Shown here in pieces: positions 40,788 through 49,585 of a stretch of 64,000 nucleotides of DNA; position 1 is the stretch's first letter; every line of letters starts with the position of its first letter. The stretch spans positions 1 through 64,000 of the forward strand of contig NZ_JASCXN010000023.1 in NCBI RefSeq assembly GCF_030010625.1, given 5' to 3'. A model generated the notes under the pieces. It was not told the DNA's origin and made no database searches. It worked only from the letters and a program-made list of their open reading frames with translations. Made by a program: the position numbers and the translations under genes. The stretch comes from Streptomyces sp. CC208A (lineage in GTDB: Bacteria > Actinomycetota > Actinomycetes > Streptomycetales > Streptomycetaceae).

Positions 40788-41367
40788 GCGGAGAATCCCC
40801 ACACTGGATCGGGAGGCGGACACGGATGGATCGGGGCGGCGCACGGCGGGCCGTACGGGACGGCGTACGAGGCGCCGCGCGCAGGGGAATCGGAGGTGGA
40901 CTCCGGCTGTCGGACGCCGGTACGGCGGGCAGCGTAATCGGCGTCCCGGCCGCTCGAACGAGCCCTGGATGGACGGCCGGTGAACTCTTGTCGTCCCGCG
41001 CCGGAACCGCTCGCCACCTGGTGTGGGGCGGTGGTCGCGGGGGCGGCGGGTGGCACAGGTTCTCCAGGGAGCGCGCGGCTCGTCGGTCACCCGCGGCGAA
41101 CGCCTGGCGGGACGCCCTCATTACTCCTGGTTCGGGCGACCCGGAGAGGATCACCGGACGATCTTCCGGCGGCCCGGAGGTGAACACCCGGTGGCGCGAC
41201 CGCCGTCCAGGTGACCCCGGGGCTCACGAGCGCCCTCCGGGGCTCCGCGTCAGGCCCAGGGGTGCTGGGCAGCACGTCCGGGCTCTGTGTCAGGCCGGGG
41301 TGACAGGCAGCACGCCCGGGGCTCCGCGTCAGGCCGGCGTGACGGGCAGCACGCCCGGGGCTCCGCG
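40788..41367. other. Intergenic region with tandem copies of the tdk 3' end
   Basis: About 580 bp between the GT2 start and the thymidine kinase stop. The last part (41240-41397) is a 39-bp tandem array. The rest (40788-41239) has no gene I can support. Confidence 0.6.
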
Positions 41368-41397
41368 TCAGGCCGGCGTGACGGGCAGCACGTCCGG
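41240..41397. repeat. 39-bp tandem repeat duplicating the end of tdk, including its stop codon
   Basis: Four copies start with GGCTC at 41241, 41281, 41320 and 41359 (periods 40, 39 and 39 bp). The innermost copy contains the last codons of tdk (DVLPVTPA) and its TGA. The two next copies are nearly identical, and the outermost is diverged. The 39-bp period keeps frame, so the first two extra copies place further in-frame TGA stops beyond the true stop. Confidence 0.85.
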
Positions 41398-42018
41398 GGA
41401 GAGGGCCGCCGCGCGGGCGCTCGCGCTGGTCATCCGCCGGCGGTGGTGGCGGCGGCACAGCACCTCGTACCCGACGATCTCGGCGGCGGTGTTCACATCG
41501 CCGACGACGACCTGCTCGCCCTCGACGACCATGTGGCCGCCGACGGTACGGGCGTTGTGGGTGGCGCGTGCGCCGCACCAGCACAGAGCCTCCACCTGGA
41601 GCTGTTCGAGCCGGTCGGCGAGTTCTATGAGCCGCTGCGACCCGGGGAAGAGCTTGGTCCGGAAATCGGTCGTGATGCCGAAGGCGTAGACGTCCAGCCC
41701 GAGGTCGTCGACGATCCTCGCGAGCTGGTCGATCTGGGCCGGGGCGAGGAACTGCGCCTCGTCGACGATCACGTAGTCGGCCTTGCCGCCCTGGGAGAGC
41801 TGGTCCACGAGGTACGCGTAGAGGTCCATGCCCTCCAGCGCCTCGACGGCCTCGGTCACCAGGCCGAGCCGCGAGGACAGCTTGCCGGCGCCCGCCCGGT
41901 CGTCCCGGGTGAATATCACGCCCTGGAGTCCGCGCGCGTCGCGGTTGTGCGCGATCTGGAGCGCCAGGGTGCTCTTTCCGCAGTCCATCGTTCCGGAGAA
42001 GAACACCAGCTCGGGCAT
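41368..42018 (-). CDS. tdk: Thymidine kinase
   Basis: 216 aa, ATG 42018. P-loop GTMDCGKST (9-17), Walker B/catalytic VIVDEAQF, lasso region, and the zinc site CWCGARATHNAR with YEVLCRRHHR identify a type II thymidine kinase. The enzyme phosphorylates thymidine in salvage. The last residues (SASARAAALSPDVLPVTPA) extend beyond the usual family end and belong to a 39-bp repeat unit duplicated downstream. Confidence 0.95.
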   Translation of the reverse strand: MPELVFFSGTMDCGKSTLALQIAHNRDARGLQGVIFTRDDRAGAGKLSSRLGLVTEAVEALEGMDLYAYLVDQLSQGGKADYVIVDEAQFLAPAQIDQLARIVDDLGLDVYAFGITTDFRTKLFPGSQRLIELADRLEQLQVEALCWCGARATHNARTVGGHMVVEGEQVVVGDVNTAAEIVGYEVLCRRHHRRRMTSASARAAALSPDVLPVTPA

Positions 42019-42070
42019 GACGGGTCGAGACCTTTCGGGTCGGGAGGCGGAAGAGGGCGGAGCAGGGTGG

Positions 42071-43276
42071 TCAGGAGCGGACTTCGAGAAGCGGCACGTA
42101 CTGCTCGGCGGAGGTCATCGACCCGTGCATGCCGACCATGCCGGACTCCAGCGGCTCGCCGACGGAGGCGATCAGGGCCACGTCCTCGTGGGCCGCGGCG
42201 ACGACGTCGCCGATCCGGCCGTACACCCGCTCGTCGACGGTGTCGCCGAACCAGCCGAGGGCGATGGCCTCGTCGCGGCCCGCCACCCAGAACTGCTCGC
42301 CGAGGACCTCGCGCCAGCAGGTGAGGACGTCGGCCTCGGCGCCGGGGACGGCGTAGACGTGCCGCGCCCGGCCCTCGCCGCCGAGGAGGGCGACGCCGGC
42401 GCGCAGCTCCCAGTCCTCGTCGACGTCGATGCGGTGCTCCTCGTCGAAGGGGACGTCGACCATGCCGTGGTCGGCGGTGACGTACAGCGCCGAACGGGCG
42501 GGCAGCTGCTCGGCGAGCCGCTGCACCAGCCGGTCGACGAGCATGAGCTGGCCGCGCCAGGCGTCGGAGTCGAGGCCGAAGCGGTGCCCGGCGCCGTCGA
42601 GTTCGCTGTAGTACGTGTAGACCAGCGACCGGTCGCCACCGGCCAGCTGCTCCGCGGCGAGGTCCATCCGTTCCTCGCCGGAGAGCCGCCCGTGAAACGT
42701 TCCGCCGCTCAGCGCGATCTGGGTGAGCGGGGTCTGCTCGAAGATCGGGGAGGACACCTGCGCGGTGTGGACCCCGGCCTCGTGGGCCTGCTGGAAGACG
42801 GTCGGGTACGGCTGCCAGACCTTCGGCGCGGTCCACGGCCGCCACTTGAGCTGGTTCATCAGCGCACCGGTCGCGGGGTCGCGGACGGTGTAGCCGCCGA
42901 GGCCGTGGGCGCCGGGCTGCCGGCCGGTGCCGACGGAGGCGAGCGAGGTCGCGGTGGTGGCGGGGAAGCCGGCGGTGATCGGCCGGCCGGTGCCGCCGCG
43001 CGAGGAGCCGAGCAGCGAGGTCAGGTACGGGGCCTCGTCCGGGTGGGCCAGGATCTGCTCCCAGCCGAGGCCGTCGACGAGGAAGACGCAGACGCGGTCG
43101 GCCGGGGCCAGCTCGGCGATCCGGGCCTCGAAGCCGGGCACGCCCTGTCCGGCGACGAGGGTGGGCAGCAGGTCGCCGAGGGAGCCGGAGCCGTACTCGG
43201 GCACCGGGGCGGCCTCCGGAGCGAGCGGGACCGGCTCGTCCGGCCAGCCGTGGGAGACGGAGGTCGGCTGCGCCAT
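42071..43276 (-). CDS. Alkaline phosphatase-superfamily phosphodiesterase/pyrophosphatase
   Basis: 401 aa, ATG 43276 overlapping the DUF5998 stop. Metal-binding motifs of the type I phosphodiesterase/nucleotide pyrophosphatase family are visible: CVFLVDGLGW, the nucleophile loop AGFPATTATSLASVGTG (Thr), YTYYSELDGAGHRFG and VTADHGMVDVP, with GMVGMHGSMT near the end. It hydrolyses phosphodiester or pyrophosphate bonds; the substrate is unknown. No signal peptide is seen, so it is probably cytoplasmic. Confidence 0.87.
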   Translation of the reverse strand: MAQPTSVSHGWPDEPVPLAPEAAPVPEYGSGSLGDLLPTLVAGQGVPGFEARIAELAPADRVCVFLVDGLGWEQILAHPDEAPYLTSLLGSSRGGTGRPITAGFPATTATSLASVGTGRQPGAHGLGGYTVRDPATGALMNQLKWRPWTAPKVWQPYPTVFQQAHEAGVHTAQVSSPIFEQTPLTQIALSGGTFHGRLSGEERMDLAAEQLAGGDRSLVYTYYSELDGAGHRFGLDSDAWRGQLMLVDRLVQRLAEQLPARSALYVTADHGMVDVPFDEEHRIDVDEDWELRAGVALLGGEGRARHVYAVPGAEADVLTCWREVLGEQFWVAGRDEAIALGWFGDTVDERVYGRIGDVVAAAHEDVALIASVGEPLESGMVGMHGSMTSAEQYVPLLEVRS

Positions 43277-43875
43277 CAGCGGCCGGCCGTCGGGGCGGTG
43301 GCGGCGGTGGCCTCGGAGAGCGCCTGGGCGAAGACGAGGGTCTGCCGCACGGTGTCGGGGCCGTCACCGGCCTCGCTGACGCGCAGGCTGAGGTCGTCCG
43401 CCGTGGCGTTGCCGGTGTAGCCGTGGTCGGCGTCGCAGTTCGGGTCGCCGCAGGCGGCGGGCTCCAGGTCGATCCGGGAGACGGCGCCCCAGCCGATGGT
43501 GAGGACGACCTCGCGGGGCACGGCGCCCGGCGTGTACGACTCGGGGTTGGCGACCACGCGGCTGACCACGACCGACGAGATCCGGTCGAGCTTCACGGAC
43601 TCGGTGGACGTGGTGGCGTACGGGCTCGGCGAGCTGTTGTCGGCGGCCTGCTCGTCGGTGTGGCTGACGATGAAGCGGCTCGGGGTCAGCACCAGGACGG
43701 TGACGTGGCGCCGGACCTCGTTGGCGTCGAAAGTGGTCTCCTGGTGTACCACGTACGACGCGACGTCCTCGCCGCCCACGGCGGCCTCCACCGCCTCGGC
43801 CACGAGGGCCGGGTAGTAGCCGCTGCGCTCGATCGCCGCGCGCAGCCCCTGGGTCGTCGTACCGGTCTTCGCCAT
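43276..43875 (-). CDS. DUF5998 family protein
   Basis: 199 aa from ATG 43875 (MAKTGTTTQGLRAAIERSGY); ATG 43884 is in frame. The protein has a helical N-terminus and a beta-rich core (SYVVHQETTFDANEVRRHVT, REVVLTIGWGAVSRIDLEPA) with a CGDPNCDADHGYTG loop that could bind metal. The family is actinobacterial, of unknown function, and is regularly coupled to the downstream phosphatase-type gene. Here the stop and start overlap as ATGA. TAGGAT lies 7 nt before the ATG, consistent with a nearly leaderless message. Confidence 0.85.
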   Translation of the reverse strand: MAKTGTTTQGLRAAIERSGYYPALVAEAVEAAVGGEDVASYVVHQETTFDANEVRRHVTVLVLTPSRFIVSHTDEQAADNSSPSPYATTSTESVKLDRISSVVVSRVVANPESYTPGAVPREVVLTIGWGAVSRIDLEPAACGDPNCDADHGYTGNATADDLSLRVSEAGDGPDTVRQTLVFAQALSEATAATAPTAGR

Positions 43876-43930
43876 GGGCTCCATCCTACGGGGCTGCGGG
43901 CGCCCTCCGACCCTTCAGTAGCTTGGCGGG

Positions 43931-46852
43931 TCAGTAGCTCGGCAGGCGGCGCGGGCCGAGGTCGGTGGTGGGCGGGGGCGGGGCGAGGCGGACCGCGGCG
44001 CCGAGGACGGAGACGCCGCCGGGGGCGACCACGGCCGGTTCGAGCGCGACGGAGACGATCTCGGGGTGGTCGTCGACCAGCCGGGAGACCCGGAGCAGCA
44101 GCTCCTCCAGGGCGGGGGTGTCGACGGGGGCGGAGCCGCGCCAGCCGAAGAGCAGCGGGGCGGTGCGGATGGAGCGGACCAGCTCGGCGGCGTCCCGGTC
44201 GGTGGCCGGGACCAGCCGGTGGGCGGTGTCGCCGAGCAGTTCGGAGGCGGCGCCGGCGAGCCCGAAGGAGAGGACGGCGCCGACGGCGGGGTCGATCGCG
44301 GCGCGCACCACGGTGTCCACGCCCCGGGGCACCATCGCCTGGACGACCGGCTGGAGCTCCTCGGGCTTGCCGAGGACCTCGGTCAGCTCGGCGTAGGCGG
44401 TGCGCAGCTGCTCCTCGGTCGCCAGGTCGAGCCGGACGCCGCCGAGGTCGGGGCGGTGGCGCAGGTGCGGTGCGGTGGTCTTGAGCGCCACCGGGTAGCC
44501 GAGCCGGGCGGCGGCCGCGACGGCCTCGTCGGGGCTGGGCGCGGGCAGGGCGGGATGGACGGCGATGCCGTAGCGGCCGAGCAGTTCGCCGGTCTCGTCG
44601 GCGGTGAGGGTGACCCCGCGGGACTCCTGCCCGGCGCCCCGCTCGCCAAGCACCCGGTCGATGAGGGCGGCGGCGCCGGTCTCGTCGATGGAGTCGTACT
44701 CGGGCACCCGTCCCGGCTCGGCGGCCTGCCGCCGCCACTGCCCGTACCGGACGGCCTCGGCGAGCGCCCGCACGGCGCGCTCGGCGGCGGGGTAGGCGGG
44801 GATGTTCCGCGCGGGGGCGGTCTCGGTGGAGTCGGACGCCGGGGTCGCGGGAGCGGCCGGGGCCTCGGGATCCTGCGGTACGGGGGTGGGCGCGGGGGCG
44901 GCCGGGCGGCGGGTGCGGGTGCTCGGGGGGCGGGTGCTCGTGGCGGCGGACAGGGCCTCGGCGAGGCCGCCCATCTCGACGTGCACGACCACGACCGGCT
45001 TGGCGGCGCCCGCTGCCCCGCTGCCGGCGACGGCCTCGCGGAGCGAGGCGGCCAGCACCTCGGTGGTGCCCTCGACGCCCACCCAGGGGATGGCGGTGAC
45101 GACCACCGCGTCGCAGGAGTCGTCGGCGAGCGCCGCGGCGAGCGCGTCCCGGAAGTCGGCGGGGGTGGCGGCGGTCGTCAGGTCGAGGGGCCGCTGCGGG
45201 CGCAGCCCCTCGGTGAGGCAGGCGTCGTACGTGAGGAGGCCGAGGGACTCGGAGTTGCCGAGGATCGCGACGCGCGGTCCGGCGGGCAGCGGCTGGCCCG
45301 CGAGCAGCACGCCGACGTCCACGAGTTCGGTGACGGTGTCGACCCGGATGACGCCGGCCTGGCGCAGCAGCGCGGAGACGGTGGCGTGCGGGATGCGGGT
45401 GACGGGGACCCGGTGGCCGGGCGGGGCGCTGCCGCTGTGGCGGGCGCCCTTGACGACGACGACCGGTTTGACGGCGGCGGTGCGGCGGGCGAGCCGGGTG
45501 AACTTGCGCGGGTTGCCGATCGACTCCAGGTAGAGGAGGACGACGTCGGTCGACGGGTCGTCGTACCAGTACTGGAGGAAGTCGTTGCCGGAGACGTCCG
45601 CGCGGTTGCCGGCCGAGATGAAGGAGGAGAGGCCGGTGCCGCGCCGGTGCAGCCCGGCGAGGAGGGCGATGCCGATGGCGCCGGACTGGGTGAAGAGGCC
45701 GATGCGGCCGGCGGCGGGCATCTCGGGGGCGAGGGAGGCGTTGAGCCGGACGTCGGCGGCGGTGTCGATGATGCCGAAGGCGTTGGGGCCGATGATCCGC
45801 ATCCCGTACGAACGGGCCTGCCGGACCAGCGCCCGCTGCCGCTCGCGGCCCTCGGGCCCGCTCTCGGCGTACCCGGCGGAAAGGACGACGAGGCCGCGCA
45901 CGCCGTGCTCGCCGCAGTCGGCGACGACCTCGGGGACCCGCTCGGCGGGGACGGCGACGATCGCGAGGTCGACGGGGGCGCCGATGGAGGCGACGGAGGG
46001 GAAGGCGGGCACCCCGTCGGGATCGGGCGCCGTGGCGCCGAGCGCGGGGTTGACCGCGTACACCTGTCCGGTGAAGCCGGCCCCCAGGAGGTTTCGCAGC
46101 ACCGTCCGGCCGACGCCGCCGGGGGTGCGCCCGGCACCGACGACGGCGACCGAGCGGGGGGCGAGGAGGCGCTGCACGGAGCGGGCCTCGGCGCGCTGCT
46201 CGCGGGCCCGCTGGACGGCGAGGGAGCGGTCGGTCGGCTCCAGGTCGAGGTGGAGCCGGACGGAGCCGTCCTCGAAGCTGCGCTTCTGGGTGTAGCCGGC
46301 GTCCGTGAACACCTTGATCATCTTGGTGTTGGCGGGGAGCACCTCGGCGGCGAAGCGGCGGATGCCGCGCTCGCGGGCGACGGCCGCGATGTGTTCGAGG
46401 AGAGCGGAGGCGACGCCGCGCCCCTGGTGGGCGTCCTGGACGAGGAAGGCGACCTCGGCCTCGTCCGCGGGGGACGAGGCGGGCAGGCCCCGCTCGTCGA
46501 TGCGGTCGTAGCGGACGGTGGCGATGAACTCGCCGCCGACGGTGGCGGCGAGGCCGACCCGGTCGACGAAGTCGTGGTGGGTGAAGCGGTGGACGTCCTT
46601 GGCGGAGAGCCGGGGGTAGGGGGCGAAGAAGCGGTAGTACTTCGACTCGTCCGAGACCTGCTCGTAGAAGCTGACGAGCCGGTCGGCGTCGTCGGCGGTG
46701 ATGGGGCGGATGCGCGCGGTGCCGCCGTCCCGGAGCACGACGTCGGCCTCCCAGTGGTCGGGGTAGGCGTGCTCCTCCGGGGCCGGGTGCTCCCCCGCTC
46801 CCGCTCCGCCCGCTCCGTCCGGTCCGTCCGTCTGCTCCGACGCGCTCCGCAT
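43931..46852 (-). CDS. GNAT acetyltransferase fused to NDP-forming acyl-CoA synthetase (Pat-type)
   Basis: 973 aa, ATG 46852. The N-terminal GNAT domain (about residues 45-215) has IRPITADDADRLVSFYEQVS and the acetyl-CoA loop HQGRGVASALLEHIA. A CoA-binding domain (SVAVVGAGRTPGGVGRTVLR), a ligase_CoA region (GRIGLFTQSGAIGIALL, PRVAILGNSESLG), an Ala/Pro/Thr linker and an ATP-grasp half (GVTLTADETGELLGRYGIAV onward) follow. Salmonella Pat carries its GNAT domain at the C-terminus, so the order is reversed here, as in other actinobacterial forms. Such proteins acetylate lysines of acyl-CoA synthetases. TAGGCT lies 7 nt before the ATG (probable leaderless mRNA). Confidence 0.9.
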   Translation of the reverse strand: MRSASEQTDGPDGAGGAGAGEHPAPEEHAYPDHWEADVVLRDGGTARIRPITADDADRLVSFYEQVSDESKYYRFFAPYPRLSAKDVHRFTHHDFVDRVGLAATVGGEFIATVRYDRIDERGLPASSPADEAEVAFLVQDAHQGRGVASALLEHIAAVARERGIRRFAAEVLPANTKMIKVFTDAGYTQKRSFEDGSVRLHLDLEPTDRSLAVQRAREQRAEARSVQRLLAPRSVAVVGAGRTPGGVGRTVLRNLLGAGFTGQVYAVNPALGATAPDPDGVPAFPSVASIGAPVDLAIVAVPAERVPEVVADCGEHGVRGLVVLSAGYAESGPEGRERQRALVRQARSYGMRIIGPNAFGIIDTAADVRLNASLAPEMPAAGRIGLFTQSGAIGIALLAGLHRRGTGLSSFISAGNRADVSGNDFLQYWYDDPSTDVVLLYLESIGNPRKFTRLARRTAAVKPVVVVKGARHSGSAPPGHRVPVTRIPHATVSALLRQAGVIRVDTVTELVDVGVLLAGQPLPAGPRVAILGNSESLGLLTYDACLTEGLRPQRPLDLTTAATPADFRDALAAALADDSCDAVVVTAIPWVGVEGTTEVLAASLREAVAGSGAAGAAKPVVVVHVEMGGLAEALSAATSTRPPSTRTRRPAAPAPTPVPQDPEAPAAPATPASDSTETAPARNIPAYPAAERAVRALAEAVRYGQWRRQAAEPGRVPEYDSIDETGAAALIDRVLGERGAGQESRGVTLTADETGELLGRYGIAVHPALPAPSPDEAVAAAARLGYPVALKTTAPHLRHRPDLGGVRLDLATEEQLRTAYAELTEVLGKPEELQPVVQAMVPRGVDTVVRAAIDPAVGAVLSFGLAGAASELLGDTAHRLVPATDRDAAELVRSIRTAPLLFGWRGSAPVDTPALEELLLRVSRLVDDHPEIVSVALEPAVVAPGGVSVLGAAVRLAPPPPTTDLGPRRLPSY

Positions 46853-47085
46853 GGGGCACAGCCTACGGCGGGGGTACGACAGCGGCACCGTTCGCGCACC
46901 CGTTCCTCGGCGGACACGGCTCGTGCGCCCGACGGCCCACGGCCCGCGCCCTCGGCGGCACACAGCCCGCACTCCTCGGTGACACACGGCTCGCGCGCCC
47001 TTCCCGCCCCGTGCAAGGTAAGAGGGCCGGACGTCGCACGGATGCGGGACCGAGGTCGGCACGAGCACGCCGCAACCCGTGAGAG

Positions 47086-47101
47086 ACTGGTCTAGACAAC
47101 C
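47086..47101. promoter_or_regulatory. DasR-responsive element (dre) upstream of ptsH
   Basis: ACTGGTCTAGACAACC matches the dre consensus ACTGGTCTAGACCACT in all but two or three positions, with the TGGTCTAGAC core intact. It is 26 nt before the ptsH start codon. DasR, the GlcNAc-responsive GntR regulator of Streptomyces, is known to bind near PTS genes including ptsH. Confidence 0.75.
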
Positions 47102-47126
47102 CGCCGCAGACCTGAAGGGCAACACC

Positions 47127-47408
47127 ATGGCTGAGCGCCGCGTCAACGTCGGCTGGGCCGAGGGCCTGCACGCCCGCCCCGCCTCCATCTTCGTCCGTGC
47201 CGCCACGGCCTCCGGCGTGCCGGTGACCATCGCCAAGACCGACGGCACCCCGGTGAACGCCGCGTCGATGCTCGCGGTGCTCGGCCTGGGCGCGCAGGGC
47301 GGCGAGGAGATCGTGCTCGCCTCGGACGCCGAGGGCGCCGAGATCGCGCTCGACCGCCTCGCCAAGCTGGTCGCCGAGGGCCTCGAGGAGCTCCCCGAGA
47401 CGGTCTGA
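47127..47408 (+). CDS. ptsH: HPr phosphocarrier protein
   Basis: 93 aa, ATG 47127 with GAAGGG upstream. The phosphorylation site is GLHARPAS with H15, and the second conserved region is GTPVNAASMLAVLGLGAQGG. HPr passes phosphate from EI to EIIA components of the PTS, including GlcNAc uptake. The S46 regulatory region reads NAASML, and no HPr kinase gene is near. It stands alone with its own dre operator and terminator. Confidence 0.96.
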   Translation: MAERRVNVGWAEGLHARPASIFVRAATASGVPVTIAKTDGTPVNAASMLAVLGLGAQGGEEIVLASDAEGAEIALDRLAKLVAEGLEELPETV

Positions 47409-47460
47409 CCCGGCGGGCCGTCCCCCGGCTCCCCCTGGCGGCTGCCCCCCGCTTCCCCGA

Positions 47461-47496
47461 CGGCCGTGTCCCCGGAATTCCCGGTGGACACGGCCG
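47461..47496. terminator. ptsH terminator hairpin
   Basis: Perfect 11-bp stem CGGCCGTGTCC (47461-47471) with GGACACGGCCG (47486-47496), 53 bp after the ptsH stop. A second smaller hairpin (TTTCCGGG at 47551 with CCCGGAAA at 47573) followed by a T-run lies beyond. Confidence 0.8.
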
Positions 47497-47608
47497 TCCG
47501 GAATTTTCGGCGAGCGTGACCGTCCGGCATTCCAGGAGGCCGAATTCCTGTTTCCGGGCAGCGCGAAACAGACCCGGAAATGGCCGTTCTTTTTATACGG
47601 CGGCCGTG

Positions 47609-48292
47609 TTAATTCCGAACGCTCGCCGTGTTGACGGCATGTTGCGAAACCCTCACGCGGCCCCGCTCGGGCCGTTTCAGCCGGTGCAGCGGCAGGGCGC
47701 GCTCCACGTGGAGCGCGGTCAGCGCCCGGGCCCGCTCGGCGTCCCCGCGCGCGAGGGCGTCGACGATCGCACCGTGCTCGGCCCACGCCTCCACCGGCCG
47801 CTCCGGCAGGTCCACCACGTACATCCACGCGATCTTGTGCCGCAGTTGGGTGAGCAGAGCGGTCAGGGCCGGACTGCCGGAGGCCTGCGCGAGCGTCTCG
47901 TGGAACCAGCCGCCGAGCGCCCGCAGGTCCTCTCCCTGCCCCTGCCTGGCCCGCTCCTGCCCCAGCCTGACCAGGCCGCGCAGCACCTTGAGGTGCGCCT
48001 CGGTCCGCCGCTGGGCGGCCCGCGCGGCCCCGAGCGGCTCCAGCAGCGACCGTACGTCGAGGAGGTCGGCGGCCTCCTGGTCGGTGGGCTCGGCGACCTG
48101 GGCGCCGGCATGCCGCCGGCTGACCACGAAGCCCTCCGACTCCAGGGTGCGCAGGGCCTCGCGGACGGGGACGCGGGAGACCCCGTAGCGGCGCGCCAGC
48201 TGGTCCTCGGTCAGCCGGCTGCCGCGCTCGAAGACCCCCGAGACGATGTCGTCCCGGATCGCCGTGCATACCGATTGCGCGGGAACCCGCAT
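47609..48292 (-). CDS. GntR-family regulator (FadR/FCD type)
   Basis: 227 aa, ATG 48292. The N-terminal GntR winged helix shows AIRDDIVSGVFERGSRLTED, QLARRYGVSRVPVREALRTL and the EGFVVSRRHAGAQVA wing. The C-terminal FCD helical domain has DLLDVRSLLEPLGAARAAQR, WFHETLAQASGSPALTALL and EHGAIVDALARGDAERARAL, with the D, H, H and H metal positions typical of FCD sensors. It is not adjacent to a metabolic operon, so ligand and targets are unknown. It is convergent with ptsH. Confidence 0.9.
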   Translation of the reverse strand: MRVPAQSVCTAIRDDIVSGVFERGSRLTEDQLARRYGVSRVPVREALRTLESEGFVVSRRHAGAQVAEPTDQEAADLLDVRSLLEPLGAARAAQRRTEAHLKVLRGLVRLGQERARQGQGEDLRALGGWFHETLAQASGSPALTALLTQLRHKIAWMYVVDLPERPVEAWAEHGAIVDALARGDAERARALTALHVERALPLHRLKRPERGRVRVSQHAVNTASVRN

Positions 48293-48413
48293 CTTCCGAC
48301 CTCCGCTTTCGATCCGCGTGCACCGAATTCGAGCGACGCCTGTTCAGCGACTCTATTGCAGCACACCGGAAATTCCGATGCCCCCTCGGAATTCGGCCGG
48401 TGCACGACAGCGA

Positions 48414-48446
48414 AAAGGCCCCGGCTCGCCAGGAGCCGGGGCCTTT
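48414..48446. terminator. Terminator of the M23 peptidase gene
   Basis: Perfect 13-bp stem AAAGGCCCCGGCT (48414-48426) with AGCCGGGGCCTTT (48434-48446), 26 bp after the peptidase stop on the minus strand. Confidence 0.85.
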
Positions 48447-48471
48447 CGACGCAAAGGGGGCGCGCGGTGGG

Positions 48472-49242
48472 TCAGAGGCTGACGCCCCGGGCGCGGAGGT
48501 ACGCGATGGGGTTGATGTCGGAGCCGTACTCGGCGGTGGCCCGGGCCTCGAAGTGGAGGTGCGGTCCTGTCGAGTTGCCGGTCGAGCCGGAGACGCCGAT
48601 CTGCTGGCCGGGCTCGACGGTCTGGCCGACGTAGACGCCGATGGACGACAGGTGCCCGTACTGGGTGTAGGTGCCGTCGTTCATCCGGATCACGATGTTG
48701 TTGCCGTACGCGCCGCCCCAGCCGGCCTCGACGACGGTGCCGGAGCCGACGGAGACGACCGAGCTGCCGTAGGCGGCGTGGAAGTCGATGCCGGAGTGGC
48801 TGCCGGAGGACCAGAGGGAGCCGCCGACCTTGTAGCCGGTGGAGACGTACGAGCCGGCGACCGGGAGGTTGAAGGAGGCGAGCCGGCGGCGCTCGGCCTC
48901 GCGGGCGGCGCGCTCCTCGGCCTCGCGGATCTCCTTGGCGCGGGCCTCGGCCTTGCGCTTCGCCTCGGCGCGCGCCTTGGCCCGGGCCTCGGCCGCGGCG
49001 GCCTCCTGCTCCTGGACGGCGGCCTGGGCGCTGATCTGGTCGGCGAGGGACTCGTCGGCGATCACCTGGGTGAGGCCGGTGTCCTCGGGGGAACGGTCGT
49101 CCGTGTCGGCGGCGAGCGCCGGGGAGGCGAGGGTGCCGACGACGCCGGTGGTGGCGAGGGCGGCCACGCCGGCGAGGCCGGCGCTGCGGCGAGCCAGTCG
49201 GCTCGCACCACGATGCTTCCCGGTGGCACGGGTGAACGCCAA
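48472..49242 (-). CDS. Secreted M23 (LytM-type) peptidoglycan peptidase
   Basis: 256 aa from TTG 49242, with AAGGAAAGGA about 8 nt upstream. A Sec signal peptide (RRSAGLAGVAALATTGVVGT, Ala-X-Ala near 44) is followed by an Ala/Glu/Lys/Arg coiled coil (75-120) and the LytM domain with zinc ligands H149 and D153 (HSGIDF) and H230 (GPHLHFE). It cuts peptide cross-links in the cell wall. Expression is probably set by the ydaO-type c-di-AMP riboswitch in its leader, as for other streptomycete cell-wall lytic enzymes. Confidence 0.93.
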   Translation of the reverse strand: MAFTRATGKHRGASRLARRSAGLAGVAALATTGVVGTLASPALAADTDDRSPEDTGLTQVIADESLADQISAQAAVQEQEAAAAEARAKARAEAKRKAEARAKEIREAEERAAREAERRRLASFNLPVAGSYVSTGYKVGGSLWSSGSHSGIDFHAAYGSSVVSVGSGTVVEAGWGGAYGNNIVIRMNDGTYTQYGHLSSIGVYVGQTVEPGQQIGVSGSTGNSTGPHLHFEARATAEYGSDINPIAYLRARGVSL

Positions 49243-49263
49243 GGCTGTTCCTTTCCTTCCTTC

Positions 49264-49436
49264 TCGCCTACCGGGTTAGCTGACGGGTTCGGAGCAGGAA
49301 GGTCTCCTACGGGCCCCTCCGCGTGGCGAAGGCGTCCGATTCACCCCAGGGACGTGGGCCCCTCCAGCCGCGAAGGCGGCGACAGGAGGGCGGGTCCCCG
49401 GCTCCCCAGGCTCGCGCCTGACGGGGACTCGGCGAT
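49264..49436 (-). promoter_or_regulatory. ydaO-type (c-di-AMP) riboswitch
   Basis: The minus-strand leader of the M23 gene contains GGGGTGAATCGG and, near the 3' end, CCGAACCCGTCAGCTAACC followed by a GGTAGGCG end, the hallmark sequence of ydaO riboswitches. The 5' part includes CGCCGAGTCCCCGTCAGGCG. In streptomycetes these elements sense c-di-AMP and repress cell-wall hydrolase genes. A TAGCGT -10 (49489-49494, minus strand) lies just upstream, with TTGGCG 18 bp further. Confidence 0.9.
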
Positions 49437-49585
49437 GACTGTCCGGTGCCGCGGGTGCGGCGCGTGCGTCGGCCGAACAGCCGGATCGACGCTAGGCCGG
49501 ACGGATGTCGATCGCCAAACAGAGCACCCCATTTGTAAGACATGCCACAGGGCATACGATCATGTTTGGCGCCGTAACGGACAAA

